Of a stretch of 21,207 nucleotides of DNA, positions 6,323-13,861 are shown piece after piece. The stretch comes from a virus. The stretch covers positions 1-21,207 of IMG/VR virus record IMGVR_UViG_3300042484_000468; one strand, given 5' to 3'. Each line of letters starts with the position of its first letter. The stretch's first letter is position 1. The notes under the pieces are model-generated. The model was not told the DNA's origin. It was given only the letters and a program-made list of their open reading frames with translations, and did not search any database. The translations under genes and the position numbers were made by a program.

Positions 6323-6744
6323 GTTTTGTCCCCTATAAATATTTTTGCCTGCTCTTTTACCATATTGAGCATGTTGTATGCACCGTTACGGCGATTCATA
6401 CTCAGTATATTCCCTAGATCAAGTTCTGTCATCAGATTACGGTCATTCTCAACAATATCTTTTGGACTGCTGCCGCTATAGATATCGCTGACTAATGATA
6501 CTGTACCCTTCACGATAGCAGCATCACTATCACACAAGTAATGTATAGTATCGTTTTCATATTTAGGTACTAGCCATACTTGACTCATGCATCCATGAAC
6601 TTTAAAGTTATCCAATCTGAATTCTTCAGGAAATGGCTTGGCTTTACGTCCCAAATCAATAAGGAATTTATAACGTTCTGTATTATCAGCAAACATTGAT
6701 AATATAGTTTTATACTGATCAATCTTTTGGTTTATCACCGCCAT
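6319..6744 (-). CDS. sufE: SufE-like Fe-S cluster assembly sulfur acceptor
   Basis: SufE takes persulfide sulfur from the cysteine desulfurase SufS and passes it to the SufBCD scaffold. Seen: ERYKFLIDLGRKAKPFPEEF (23-42), VHGCMSQVWLV (49-59) with the active Cys52 (Cys51 in E. coli), SDAAIVKGTVSLVSDIYSG, and MNRRNGAYNM where the family has SPSRSNG. Length of 141 aa matches the family. It sits upstream of queD in the gene train that ends with queE, whose product needs a 4Fe-4S cluster. No SufS or scaffold is visible, so it must work with host partners. It overlaps the Smr gene by 10 bases. Confidence 0.9.
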   Translation of the reverse strand: MAVINQKIDQYKTILSMFADNTERYKFLIDLGRKAKPFPEEFRLDNFKVHGCMSQVWLVPKYENDTIHYLCDSDAAIVKGTVSLVSDIYSGSSPKDIVENDRNLMTELDLGNILSMNRRNGAYNMLNMVKEQAKIFIGDKT

Positions 6745-6947
6745 CCCCTCGCTATAACCACACCATACCTAAACATGTGTGTATCAACATCATGTTTATC
6801 TAATGCTTCCTTGACTAACTTTATCATCTTCTCACTGTTACCGCAAATGATTTCTAATGGAAATTCTTTTTGATTGGCATATACAAAGTCTTCCACTAAG
6901 ACTTTTACATCACCGTGACGGACTCCATGTAAATCAAGTTTTGTCAT
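6735..6947 (-). CDS. Stand-alone Smr-like domain protein, 70 aa
   Basis: Residues 2-8 are TKLDLHG, the Smr signature, followed by a helix (DVKVLVEDFVYANQ), strand FPLEIICGNSEKM, helix MIKLVKEALDKH and strand YGVVIARG, which is the order of the Smr domain at the C-terminus of MutS2. The usual second motif H-G-x-G is CGNSEK here. In other systems Smr domains nick or bind branched DNA or cleave RNA. A minimal domain in a phage could act on recombination intermediates or on mRNA. Fold call good, activity unknown. Confidence 0.78.
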   Translation of the reverse strand: MTKLDLHGVRHGDVKVLVEDFVYANQKEFPLEIICGNSEKMIKLVKEALDKHDVDTHMFRYGVVIARGWR

Positions 6948-7290
6948 TTGGTATAAAATTTTTATCTACACTTGGTAGACAACCTGCAATGATCCACCAC
7001 CAAAAATTGATGAATGGTACGAACCACAACAATACCCATAATGGATGTATGTCTGCGTCACGGCATCGCCTTACAGTTGTTGCTAGTGTTAGCCACACAC
7101 TACCGACTAACCAGGCTAATGTAAATACAATAATAAGAAATCCGCCGGTCATTGGACTAGCAAAAGCGACCACACCCGCTAGTAAAATGGATAGTACATA
7201 TAGAACCCAGCCTACAAAGAATGTAAGTAATGTTGTTGCCCAGTATTCTTGGCGTTTTGCTAAACCTTGAAAACTAAAATACTTTGTCAT
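6934..7290 (-). CDS. DUF805 family inner-membrane protein
   Basis: Opens SFQGLAKRQEYW (6-17), the usual DUF805 start, followed by a long hydrophobic stretch (about 18-45), a second (about 50-70), the loop ATTVRRCRDADIHPLW (70-85) that matches the family's A-T-x-R-R-x-x-D, and a final hydrophobic region with WWWIIAG. Probably three to four membrane helices. The role of DUF805 proteins is not established. ATG at 7290; overlaps the SGNH gene by 17 bases and the Smr gene by 14. Confidence 0.88.
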   Translation of the reverse strand: MTKYFSFQGLAKRQEYWATTLLTFFVGWVLYVLSILLAGVVAFASPMTGGFLIIVFTLAWLVGSVWLTLATTVRRCRDADIHPLWVLLWFVPFINFWWWIIAGCLPSVDKNFIPNDKT

Positions 7291-7678
7291 CTGTGATTTC
7301 TCCTATTCTTTTATATCCTTTAGCAGTTGGATGCACCCCATCATTTGATAGATATGGAATACGTATAGTCCAATCTTGAAACATCTCGGCTACATTTTCT
7401 ACTATTTGCTGAATCTCTAAATTATTAGCAGGTAATATCCAATATACTTTATCTGCTTGAACACGATTACGCAAGTTGATCAATTCATTGATAGTCTTTA
7501 TATTTTTATAATCATTGGATCCTAGACTGATCACTACAGTTTTAGCAGCAAAATCAATCTTATATTTCCTATTAAAATCACGGCTATTGATTCCAACTTG
7601 AGCATAAACATCACATTCTGGTCTGACTGAATGTGAACCTACAGCGATGCTATCACCAAGAAATAGACACTCAATCAT
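7274..7678 (-). CDS. Compact SGNH/GDSL hydrolase, 134 aa
   Basis: All four SGNH blocks are visible: FLGDSIAVG (Ser10), AQVGINSRDF (Gly30), SLGSNDYK (Asn55) and DGVHPTAKGY (Asp113, His116). Such enzymes cut ester bonds, often acetyl groups on polysaccharides. With no signal peptide it would act in the cytoplasm or on the virion. The ATG at 7678 makes an ATGA overlap with the nucleotidyltransferase; the upstream TTG at 7711 is unlikely. At 134 aa it is short for the family, but the blocks are intact. Confidence 0.88.
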   Translation of the reverse strand: MIECLFLGDSIAVGSHSVRPECDVYAQVGINSRDFNRKYKIDFAAKTVVISLGSNDYKNIKTINELINLRNRVQADKVYWILPANNLEIQQIVENVAEMFQDWTIRIPYLSNDGVHPTAKGYKRIGEITDDKVF

Positions 7679-8145
7679 TCTGTATACCTCTTTGTATTCT
7701 CTGCTTGCCAAACTCGCTCACGCAAGTTAGTGCTGCTGAAACTATGATCTCGTCCATTGAACACAAGTTTTATCTTACGCTTTTCACAGATAGCGCGACC
7801 AGTGAACTCACTTTGCATATACTCAACACCTAATATACGCACATCAATAGGTAGTGTGAGTAATATATCTTCCAAATCTTTTTCGCTATTATAGACTACA
7901 ATCTCATCTACAAAACGCACAGCACTTAGTTGAATCTGACGCTCTACCAAACTTTGAATAGGTGCGTTCTTTTGGGGTCTGTCCCAACTTGCGTTATTCT
8001 GCAATCCACAAATCAAGTAATCACAATGATATTTTGCCTCTGCTAACATAGCAATATGACCTGCATGTAATAGGTCAAACTGACTAAAGGTAATACCAAT
8101 AGTCAGTCCTTTATCTTTCAATTCTTTTACTTTGTTGAATATCAT
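7675..8145 (-). CDS. Cytidylyltransferase-like nucleotidyltransferase
   Basis: Rossmann-type HIGH-motif nucleotidyltransferase: GITFSQFDLLHAGHIAML (17-34) and the C-terminal FSSTNLRERV (136-145). The closest described members are glycerol-3-phosphate cytidylyltransferase (TagD) and the ADP-heptose enzyme RfaE/HldE, which activate a sugar- or polyol-phosphate with CTP or ATP. Length of 156 aa is in range. It is coupled by ATGA overlaps to the gene on each side. Substrate cannot be read. Confidence 0.85.
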   Translation of the reverse strand: MIFNKVKELKDKGLTIGITFSQFDLLHAGHIAMLAEAKYHCDYLICGLQNNASWDRPQKNAPIQSLVERQIQLSAVRFVDEIVVYNSEKDLEDILLTLPIDVRILGVEYMQSEFTGRAICEKRKIKLVFNGRDHSFSSTNLRERVWQAENTKRYTE

Positions 8146-8378
8146 CTTTTCAACTCACTCCACATTTGTTTTTTATGTTGTGCGTCTAACCATTCTTCTT
8201 CATCACTAAATGTTGGCTGACGTTTTATACATTCATCAAGCAACCATTTGATTTCATACAATTCTTTTTTCAGTTCCCAAGATGTCCAACCATCATTGTA
8301 AGTACTACAGATTTCTCCGTGAGCCTTCATTAGTTGCATCTTTACATCATTTACTTCTAGCGGTTTCGTGAATCCCAT
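8142..8378 (-). CDS. Small hypothetical protein, 78 aa
   Basis: I take the ATG at 8378, which has AAGGTGG upstream, over the TTG at 8399. The product is MGFTKPLEV... with a Trp-rich centre (YNDGWTSWELKKELYEIKWLL) and the stretch SDEEEWLDAQHKKQMW. Probably two helices. It overlaps the coiled-coil gene by 32 bases and the nucleotidyltransferase as ATGA. No family recognised. Confidence 0.72.
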   Translation of the reverse strand: MGFTKPLEVNDVKMQLMKAHGEICSTYNDGWTSWELKKELYEIKWLLDECIKRQPTFSDEEEWLDAQHKKQMWSELKR

Positions 8379-8520
8379 TTGCCACCTTGTTGGTATCAAT
8401 AATAATTTCTAATGCTTGCTTAAGTAACTTTTCAAGTTCCCAAAGTTTCTTTTCGTTTAGTTCAAGTTTTGCTTCCAACGTGCAAACTTTTGTAAACAAC
8501 TCTTCATTAAATTCACTCAT
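8347..8520 (-). CDS. Short coiled-coil protein, 57 aa
   Basis: ATG at 8520 overlaps the stop of the 187-aa gene (ATGAGTGA), and the frame stays open to TGA at 8347. The product starts MSEFNEELFTK and continues as one amphipathic helix with a Leu/Ile heptad (LEAKLELNEKKLWELEKLLK). It fills what would otherwise be a gap between two genes. Function unknown; it could be an oligomerisation or antirepressor-type peptide, but nothing proves it. Confidence 0.68.
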   Translation of the reverse strand: MSEFNEELFTKVCTLEAKLELNEKKLWELEKLLKQALEIIIDTNKVANGIHETARSK

Positions 8521-9076
8521 ATTTGTATCCTAATTTTTCTACGCTGTAATTTTTACTGGGTGATTTCCAACTAAGGTTAGGATTAGGCTTTATCCAACTT
8601 GGATCAGTCCATACTAATCTATTGTTAGGATATGCTATCCATTGTCCTGTTTCTAAGGCTATGACATGATGATTTTTGTGTTGATCAGGAATTTCTGACC
8701 AACCACCTTCAGCCCAGTCAATAGTAAAGAGATAATTTCCATTTCGTATTATTTTATCTCGTCCATAACACTTAACTGTATGACCCCGTAAAAATTCAAA
8801 TTCATGCACAGTACAATTTCTGCTATAACTATCCCACCATACACTTAGCTCTAGCGGCAATATATCACATGGTTTGCTACAAATCATATGTACCGGCACT
8901 CTTGCCCATTGTGCACCATTTTCTAACATCACTTGAAATAAAGGTACACAACCTGGTTCAGCCCTGAAACCAAATACATAACCTTCAGTAAACTCACCAT
9001 GACCAGATGTTTCGTCAAAAAAGAATTCATTTCTGACGTAACAGGCTGTATATGGCGTGTCTACTAAAAATGTCAC
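8513..9076 (-). CDS. Conserved-looking phage hypothetical protein, 187 aa
   Basis: Starts with GTG at 9076 in a GTGA overlap with the folE stop; the next ATG is about 50 residues in. The protein is rich in Trp, Cys and aromatic residues, with segments FTEGYVFGFRAEPG, VMLENGAQWARVPVHM and LFTIDWAEGGWSEIPDQHK. It looks beta-rich and soluble. I have an impression of similar proteins in other marine T4-like phages, but no function is known to me. Translational coupling to folE ties it to the deazaguanine gene train. Confidence 0.82.
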   Translation of the reverse strand: MTFLVDTPYTACYVRNEFFFDETSGHGEFTEGYVFGFRAEPGCVPLFQVMLENGAQWARVPVHMICSKPCDILPLELSVWWDSYSRNCTVHEFEFLRGHTVKCYGRDKIIRNGNYLFTIDWAEGGWSEIPDQHKNHHVIALETGQWIAYPNNRLVWTDPSWIKPNPNLSWKSPSKNYSVEKLGYKYE

Positions 9077-9753
9077 TTACAGCCTGCTCTTGCGATATTG
9101 TAAAATTCTTGTCTTGCTGCTGGATCAGTCTTGAAACCACCACCAAGACGACTAGTGACTGTACTACTACCAGTATCTTCAACACCGCGGCTCTTTACGC
9201 AATAATGTTGTGCATCGATCATGACGGCAACATCATCTGTCTCAAGGATGAAACAGAGTGTGTGGAAAATCTGTTCAGTCAATCGTTCTTGAATCTGTGG
9301 ACGCTTGCTGAAGTATTCAACTATGCGATTGATCTTGCTTAGACCAAGCACTTTCCTTTTGGGTACATATGCCACTGTAGCAAGACCATCAATGACAACA
9401 AAGTGATGTTCACAATTGCTTTGTACATTGACGTTACGCTCTACAACCATCTCATTGTAGTGCATCTTGTTGTCAACAGTTGTACATTTAGGGAACGCTT
9501 CATAGTCAAGACCCCAAAAGATTTCGTTTGTATACATTTTAGCAACACGCTTAGGTGTTTCTGCTAGGCTATCATCACTAAGGTCAAGACCCAATGTTCG
9601 CATGATTGCTGCGAAATGGCCTTCAATGATGTCAATCTTTTCTTTACGGTCTAGTGTATTTTCTTTTGTGGGCGTTTCTACGCCGACACTAACTAGATAT
9701 TCGTGAACACGCTTGCCCAACTCAGGATCGGTCTTTGTTTTGTTATAACTCAT
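9073..9753 (-). CDS. folE: GTP cyclohydrolase I FolE
   Basis: First step from GTP to preQ0 (and folate): GTP to dihydroneopterin triphosphate plus formate. Seen: QSNCEHHFVVIDG (111-123), LGLSKINRIVEYFSKRPQIQ (136-155) and HYCVKSRGVEDTGSSTVTSR (183-202), with zinc ligands Cys114, His117 and Cys185. Length of 226 aa matches E. coli FolE (222). The ATG at 9753 has a very strong ribosome site (AAGGAAGGAG). The upstream 72-base gap with a hairpin means it may have its own regulation. Alone FolE could serve folate, but with queD and queE nearby preQ0 is the likely product. Confidence 0.95.
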   Translation of the reverse strand: MSYNKTKTDPELGKRVHEYLVSVGVETPTKENTLDRKEKIDIIEGHFAAIMRTLGLDLSDDSLAETPKRVAKMYTNEIFWGLDYEAFPKCTTVDNKMHYNEMVVERNVNVQSNCEHHFVVIDGLATVAYVPKRKVLGLSKINRIVEYFSKRPQIQERLTEQIFHTLCFILETDDVAVMIDAQHYCVKSRGVEDTGSSTVTSRLGGGFKTDPAARQEFYNIARAGCK

Positions 9754-9793
9754 CTTACTTCTCCTTCCTTACACGGATAAAAATTGTATAAAC

Positions 9794-9813
9794 ATGCTAC
9801 CGTTGTGTAGCAT
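9794..9813 (-). other. Hairpin in the folE leader
   Basis: Perfect 7-bp inverted repeat ATGCTAC / GTAGCAT with a 6-base loop, 13 bases past the stop of the SGNH-like gene and 41 bases before the folE start. The following minus-strand bases are T-rich but interrupted (GTTTATACAATTTTTATCC), so it could be a weak terminator, an RNA-stability hairpin or an operator. The other 50 or so bases of this gap hold only the folE ribosome site. Confidence 0.6.
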
Positions 9814-9825
9814 ATGTATTTAGTA

Positions 9826-10569
9826 CTATTCAATATAACCCACACTTTTTAAATGGGGTATAATCATACTTTCTGTAAAATAACGGTGTTCCTCTGTACT
9901 TGGATGATTGGCATATCTAATGTCGGTAAATTTTTTGGTTTCCACATATTCTATCATGCCTTCAATAGATAACCAGTTACTTTTATCAATCAAATCATAA
10001 AGATATCTTACATCAGGATCATTTAAGATCCCGGATTCATATTTATTAAGTCCTATTGGCAAAGCACTTTGCATGTAAAGAGTCATAAAATATTTTATAT
10101 TATGAGATTTTAAAAACCATTGCACACGTAAAATATGCTCTAGTGTCAGAATTGTAGCATAGGTTTCATTATAAAAATTTTTGTAATATAATGAAGAAGT
10201 ATCATCTTCATAATGACAATTAATTAGATAAAAATTTTTCTTACCTGCAACTTTTAATGGATTATGATGAGTAGGTCCATGGTTTACACTATGGTGTGGA
10301 ATTGTATTTTTATTGTATAATTCTAATCTATTAAAACTACTCCACATAATGCCTACGAGTAACTCTTTTGAATCGTGAGTTTTTAATTGCTCAGTCACAG
10401 CGTGTATAACTCTACGGCTAATCATTCCATTTCCTAAAGCACCTTGACCTAAATGTAGTTTAATTTTAGGCTTCAACATCTTTTCAAGATGGATAGGCCA
10501 AGTGATACTTTCGCCGTCACTTGTTGAAAAACTACAGCCTGCAGTAATTAATATATTAGGATTTGCCAT
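9826..10569 (-). CDS. SGNH-like (GDSL-type) protein, 247 aa
   Basis: [11 protein letters not shown] near the N-terminus corresponds to the GDS nucleophile block (GCS in place of GDS), [15 protein letters not shown] to the Gly block, [10 protein letters not shown] to the Asn block, and [11 protein letters not shown] to the C-terminal His block. The His block reads N-H rather than D-x-x-H, so catalysis is uncertain. ATG at 10569 overlaps guaC by 14 bases; the GTG at 10581 is an alternative. By eye the gene is markedly AT-rich (many Asn, Lys, Tyr, Ile) compared with guaC, which suggests separate acquisition. Role unknown; surface-sugar or virion esterases are possible. Confidence 0.75.
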   Translation of the reverse strand: MANPNILITAGCSFSTSDGESITWPIHLEKMLKPKIKLHLGQGALGNGMISRRVIHAVTEQLKTHDSKELLVGIMWSSFNRLELYNKNTIPHHSVNHGPTHHNPLKVAGKKNFYLINCHYEDDTSSLYYKNFYNETYATILTLEHILRVQWFLKSHNIKYFMTLYMQSALPIGLNKYESGILNDPDVRYLYDLIDKSNWLSIEGMIEYVETKKFTDIRYANHPSTEEHRYFTESMIIPHLKSVGYIE

Positions 10570-11584
10570 TTGCGAATACACCGTTGTATTGCTGTGTTAC
10601 TCTTACAAAAGTTGTGCATTTACTCAAGTTCTTTAGGCTATCTGCGCCAACATATGTACAAGTGCTGCGTATACCGCCCAATATATCAAGTACTGTATGG
10701 CTTACAGCGCCGCGATATGGAACACGTACTGTGCGACCTTCGCTACTACGATATTCAGCAACACCACCATTATGTTTATTCATGGCAGTATCACTACTCA
10801 TGCCATAGAAGGTTACATGTCCATCTTCAATATGTCCGCCACCTTCGTCATGTCCGGCAAGCATGCCGCCCAACATCACAAAGTCTGCACCAGCCCCAAA
10901 GGCTTTAGCGATGTCACCAGGACAAGTGCATCCACCGTCAGCAATGATATGGCCACCAAGACCATGAGCGGCGTCAGCACATTCCATAATAGCACTAAGC
11001 TGGGGATACCCAACGCCAGTCTGAATGCGAGTAGTGCAAACGCTACCCGGTCCGATTCCAACTTTGATGATGTCTGCTCCACGTAATATCAACTCCTGTG
11101 TCATATCTGCGGTAACAACGTTACCAGCAATAATAGTTTTCTTTGGATACTTTTCACGAATCTTGCTGACGAATATACCAAAATGTTCGCTGTATCCATT
11201 AGCAACGTCAATACAGATATATTCTATTTCAGGATAGACATTGAAAATCTGTTGTAGTCTTTCTAAATCTTTATCATTAGTACCAGTACTAACAGCAAAG
11301 TAATCAGTACCTATACTAAAAATATTATCAGCCAACATATCAAATGTATGACTCTTTGTCAAACAAGTGAAAAGTTTATGACGGCTGATTTCCTCAGCCA
11401 TCTTAAGTGTGCCAACACCGTCCATGTTAGCAGCCATGATGGGGATACCGTTATAGACCTTGCCGCTATGTTTAAAAGTAAACTTGCGTTCAAGTTCTAC
11501 TTCTTTGCGGCTACTTAATGTACTACGCTTGGGACGGAATAGTACATCTTTGAAATCTAATTTGATATCCTCTTCAATACGCAT
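10556..11584 (-). CDS. guaC: GMP reductase GuaC
   Basis: NADPH-dependent conversion of GMP to IMP with release of ammonia. Seen: the IMPDH/GMPR barrel starting [44 protein letters not shown] (175-194) with active-site Cys183, the phosphate-binding [18 protein letters not shown] and [14 protein letters not shown]. At 342 aa with no CBS domains, and with the GMPR-style [10 protein letters not shown] and short C-terminus, it fits GuaC (347 aa in E. coli) rather than IMP dehydrogenase. The ATG at 11584 overlaps the small membrane protein stop as TAATG. A phage GuaC is unusual; it may rebalance guanine and adenine nucleotides. Confidence 0.93.
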   Translation of the reverse strand: MRIEEDIKLDFKDVLFRPKRSTLSSRKEVELERKFTFKHSGKVYNGIPIMAANMDGVGTLKMAEEISRHKLFTCLTKSHTFDMLADNIFSIGTDYFAVSTGTNDKDLERLQQIFNVYPEIEYICIDVANGYSEHFGIFVSKIREKYPKKTIIAGNVVTADMTQELILRGADIIKVGIGPGSVCTTRIQTGVGYPQLSAIMECADAAHGLGGHIIADGGCTCPGDIAKAFGAGADFVMLGGMLAGHDEGGGHIEDGHVTFYGMSSDTAMNKHNGGVAEYRSSEGRTVRVPYRGAVSHTVLDILGGIRSTCTYVGADSLKNLSKCTTFVRVTQQYNGVFANGKS

Positions 11585-11751
11585 TATACAACCTCTTCTA
11601 CGACCCCTAGTGTTTCTGCTAGTATCAGGAACACACCTGCAAGCACGATATTACCTGCGATCAATAATGCTCCTGCACCTATACGAACAACACTCTTTGC
11701 TATACTAGCATAAAAGTGCCCACGGCTAGTATCTTTAGGTTGAATGTCCAT
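11584..11751 (-). CDS. Small single-pass membrane protein, 55 aa
   Basis: ATG at 11751 overlaps the Hc1-like stop as TAATG, and its own TAA overlaps the guaC ATG as TAATG. Product: polar N-terminus ([16 protein letters not shown]), one hydrophobic helix around residues 25-46 ([20 protein letters not shown]), and a short acidic end. The fit between two start/stop overlaps makes it convincing although it is short. No family recognised. Confidence 0.75.
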   Translation of the reverse strand: MDIQPKDTSRGHFYASIAKSVVRIGAGALLIAGNIVLAGVFLILAETLGVVEEVV

Positions 11752-11939
11752 TAGCCCTTAGCAGCCTTGCGTTCGTTCTTAGTAGCAGTGATTTCGTTAC
11801 GGCGTGCCTTGACAGCCTTAGCGAGTTCACCTAGAGCCTTACGTGCGCGTGTACCGGCAGCGTTATTGCCCTTCTCAAACTTCTCATGTTCAACCTGATA
11901 GTCGGCTAATCTAGCCAAAATGTCATCATGTGCGCTCAT
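11751..11939 (-). CDS. Histone H1-like (Hc1-type) protein, 62 aa
   Basis: The core KGNNAAGTRARKALGELAKA (23-42) matches the hallmark G-N-x-A-A-G-T-R-x-R-K stretch of bacterial Hc1-like proteins, followed by a Lys/Arg/Ala-rich C-terminus (ITATKNERKAAKG). In chlamydiae Hc1 condenses DNA; the shorter bacterial and phage versions are poorly studied. ATG at 11939 in a TAATG overlap with the previous gene. Could bind phage or host DNA; not proven. Confidence 0.72.
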   Translation of the reverse strand: MSAHDDILARLADYQVEHEKFEKGNNAAGTRARKALGELAKAVKARRNEITATKNERKAAKG

Positions 11940-12328
11940 TACTTTTCTCCTACATTGTTAAAAGTTAATTCAATCGTACCACCTTGCTCAAACTGATTCC
12001 AAGCAAGAATTTCTTTACCACCATTGCTGCTTTGTACGAACACAGTACCGTTCGCATTAGCAGTCATAGTAATTGTTTGACCATTCGGATCCATCCAACC
12101 ACGATCTACCCATACACCAGCAGTAGGACCAAAACTAGCACTACCTTGCATGAACCATATGTTTGGCTGTTGCCAGAACTTCAATGCGTTAGTGTTGTTT
12201 ACATCACTAGTTGTATTTGTCCAACTAGTACCCGGCTTTATATTACCAATATCCCCTACTGTATTATGTGTCACCGTGATGTTGTAGTTAGTATTATTGT
12301 TAATCGTCAATGTTGCTTGCCAACTCAT
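11939..12328 (-). CDS. Beta-rich hypothetical protein, 129 aa
   Basis: Asn-, Thr- and Gly-rich with alternating hydrophobic residues (QATLTINNNTNYNITVTHN, QTITMTANANGTVFVQSS), no cysteine and no signal peptide. This suggests a beta-sandwich, as in secreted or virion-surface proteins. The ATG at 12328 has AGAGGT upstream. I considered an aegerolysin-like fold but see no decisive motif. Confidence 0.75.
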   Translation of the reverse strand: MSWQATLTINNNTNYNITVTHNTVGDIGNIKPGTSWTNTTSDVNNTNALKFWQQPNIWFMQGSASFGPTAGVWVDRGWMDPNGQTITMTANANGTVFVQSSNGGKEILAWNQFEQGGTIELTFNNVGEK

Positions 12329-12338
12329 ATATTACCTC

Positions 12339-13508
12339 TTAGTATTTGCTTTCTCTTGTATGCTTACGATAATCAGTACTCATACGCAACCATTCTTCAC
12401 CCTTGCCTTCAAGGATATCGCATATTCTATCTATCGTTTTATCAGTCCAGTCGCTAATTTGTCCGATTCGTGGATGTTCATTGAATACCCAATGATTGAG
12501 TTTATTCAATGCGTCATCCTGTGACCAAGGTACATACAATCGTGTATGATCATTAGCGAACGTTTCTGGGAAACTGCGATATGCTGGATATACAACATTA
12601 CATCCTAATGCATCCGCTTCGCTGACAGTATTGCTAACCCAGTCTTGCAAAGCACAGTTGAATAATACACGGCTGTCGTTCAATATCCCATAATATTCGT
12701 CTTTACTGAGGTCGCTATAGATGTTTAGTTTGCCTTCACGTTCTAATCTGTATGTGCGTTCCATATATGAACTATTATTGCTACGTAGTTTTGCACCACT
12801 CAATAATGCGAATTCAACGTCACCGTTGTGTGCCTTGGTATACTTTTCAATAATGTCCATGTAAAAGTCTGGCTGTTTTTCTTGATCCCAACGTGCAGCA
12901 AAAACAACTCTACGCTTCTTCAATTCAAATGGCTTGATAGATTTCACACGACTACGCACTTCATCTTTACCAAATGCTAGACCACTGATATTGTAGATAG
13001 GAGCCTTCCAGCCTGCAACCTTCATATGCATGACCATCTCTTCATTGCTAGCAAGAATAATACAGAATTCATTGATCATTTCTTCATACTTGCGCATGAA
13101 GCCATCCATGCCCCATACATGTAAGAAATCATCTGGATCAATAGTTTGTGCCAAACAGCGAACAAAAATCTTTGGACGATATTGTTCTGGAACTTGCTTG
13201 ATGATATATGCTAAACTCTCAAGACCTGAAGTGTACATATCTTCAAAGTAAATCACATCTTCACTTGTGACTTCGCCACTCTTCATCAACTTGATGAGAT
13301 TAGCCATCTGTGTGAGGCTATAGTGTGTGCGACCATGCGCGTCAAGGACTTGACCAACTACGATATTTTGATCACTAGATAATGTATCGCCCGGAACAAT
13401 TACGTAATGTATCCCACGCTTTCTGAATACACGTTCGTTCCAGTCAGTTAGTTGTAATGTATAGCGAGCCTTGTATGGCTCAAGTCCCATGTAAAATAAT
13501 TTTCTCAT
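12339..13508 (-). CDS. GT-B type glycosyltransferase, 389 aa
   Basis: The C-terminal half carries the GT4-like pattern RRVVFAARWDQEKQPDFYMD (nucleotide-sugar domain start), KLNIYSDLSKDEYYGILNDS, then DWVSNTVSEADALGCNVVYP and an FPETF segment, the E-x-x-A-x-G-C/x-P region that holds the donor sugar. The N-terminal half (KLFYMGLEPYKARYTLQL, EDVIYFEDMYTSGLESLAYI) is the acceptor side and resembles phage glycosyltransferases. Acceptor unknown: modified DNA bases, virion proteins or host surface sugars are all possible. ATGA overlap with the cupin gene. Confidence 0.82.
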   Translation of the reverse strand: MRKLFYMGLEPYKARYTLQLTDWNERVFRKRGIHYVIVPGDTLSSDQNIVVGQVLDAHGRTHYSLTQMANLIKLMKSGEVTSEDVIYFEDMYTSGLESLAYIIKQVPEQYRPKIFVRCLAQTIDPDDFLHVWGMDGFMRKYEEMINEFCIILASNEEMVMHMKVAGWKAPIYNISGLAFGKDEVRSRVKSIKPFELKKRRVVFAARWDQEKQPDFYMDIIEKYTKAHNGDVEFALLSGAKLRSNNSSYMERTYRLEREGKLNIYSDLSKDEYYGILNDSRVLFNCALQDWVSNTVSEADALGCNVVYPAYRSFPETFANDHTRLYVPWSQDDALNKLNHWVFNEHPRIGQISDWTDKTIDRICDILEGKGEEWLRMSTDYRKHTRESKY

Positions 13509-13861
13509 ACATTTATCCTTGTAATATCTTCCTCAATACATTTATCGCCGTACTGAATCTCAATTATTTTTAGAGGAAAATCTTGATTGTTCTGTAATTG
13601 ATGCCAATCTTCGCTATCTATAATAACATATTGATATAAACCATAGTCGCATACATGTTCTATGGAATCATTTTTAAAAGTATTTAGGGTCGCTATTCCT
13701 TCAGCGACAAACCATAATTCGCTTCTATGGTCATGTTTTTGCATAGACAGGTTTTTACCGGGTTCAACAGTAAGTTCTTTAAGTTTGACGTTAGAACCTA
13801 CTGTATGTAGAACCCGGTAATAGCCCCAGGGCCTGATAGTTGTATCAGGCAGATTTTGCAT
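13505..13861 (-). CDS. Cupin domain of type II phosphomannose isomerase kind, 118 aa
   Basis: Seen: IRPWGYYRVL (9-18), VKLKELTVEPGKNLSMQKH (25-43), HDHRSELWFVAEG with metal-type His43, His45 and Glu48, DSEDWHQLQN with the second-motif His, and IIEIQYGDKCIEEDITRI. This is the C-terminal isomerase-type cupin of bifunctional ManC/AlgA enzymes, here standing alone. It probably acts on a sugar phosphate or nucleotide sugar that feeds the adjacent glycosyltransferase. I start at the ATG 13861 (GGGA upstream); the ATG at 13969 adds 36 residues with no cupin similarity, read from within the next gene. Confidence 0.83.
   Translation of the reverse strand: MQNLPDTTIRPWGYYRVLHTVGSNVKLKELTVEPGKNLSMQKHDHRSELWFVAEGIATLNTFKNDSIEHVCDYGLYQYVIIDSEDWHQLQNNQDFPLKIIEIQYGDKCIEEDITRINV

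Noticed and set aside
6334-6341. TATAAATA, the T4 late promoter -10 element, on the plus strand
   Set aside because: It points against all genes and lies inside the sufE coding region, so it is probably chance in AT-rich DNA.
10876-11082. A 68-codon minus-strand frame inside guaC
   Set aside because: It is an out-of-frame shadow of the GMP reductase gene, with no start signal.
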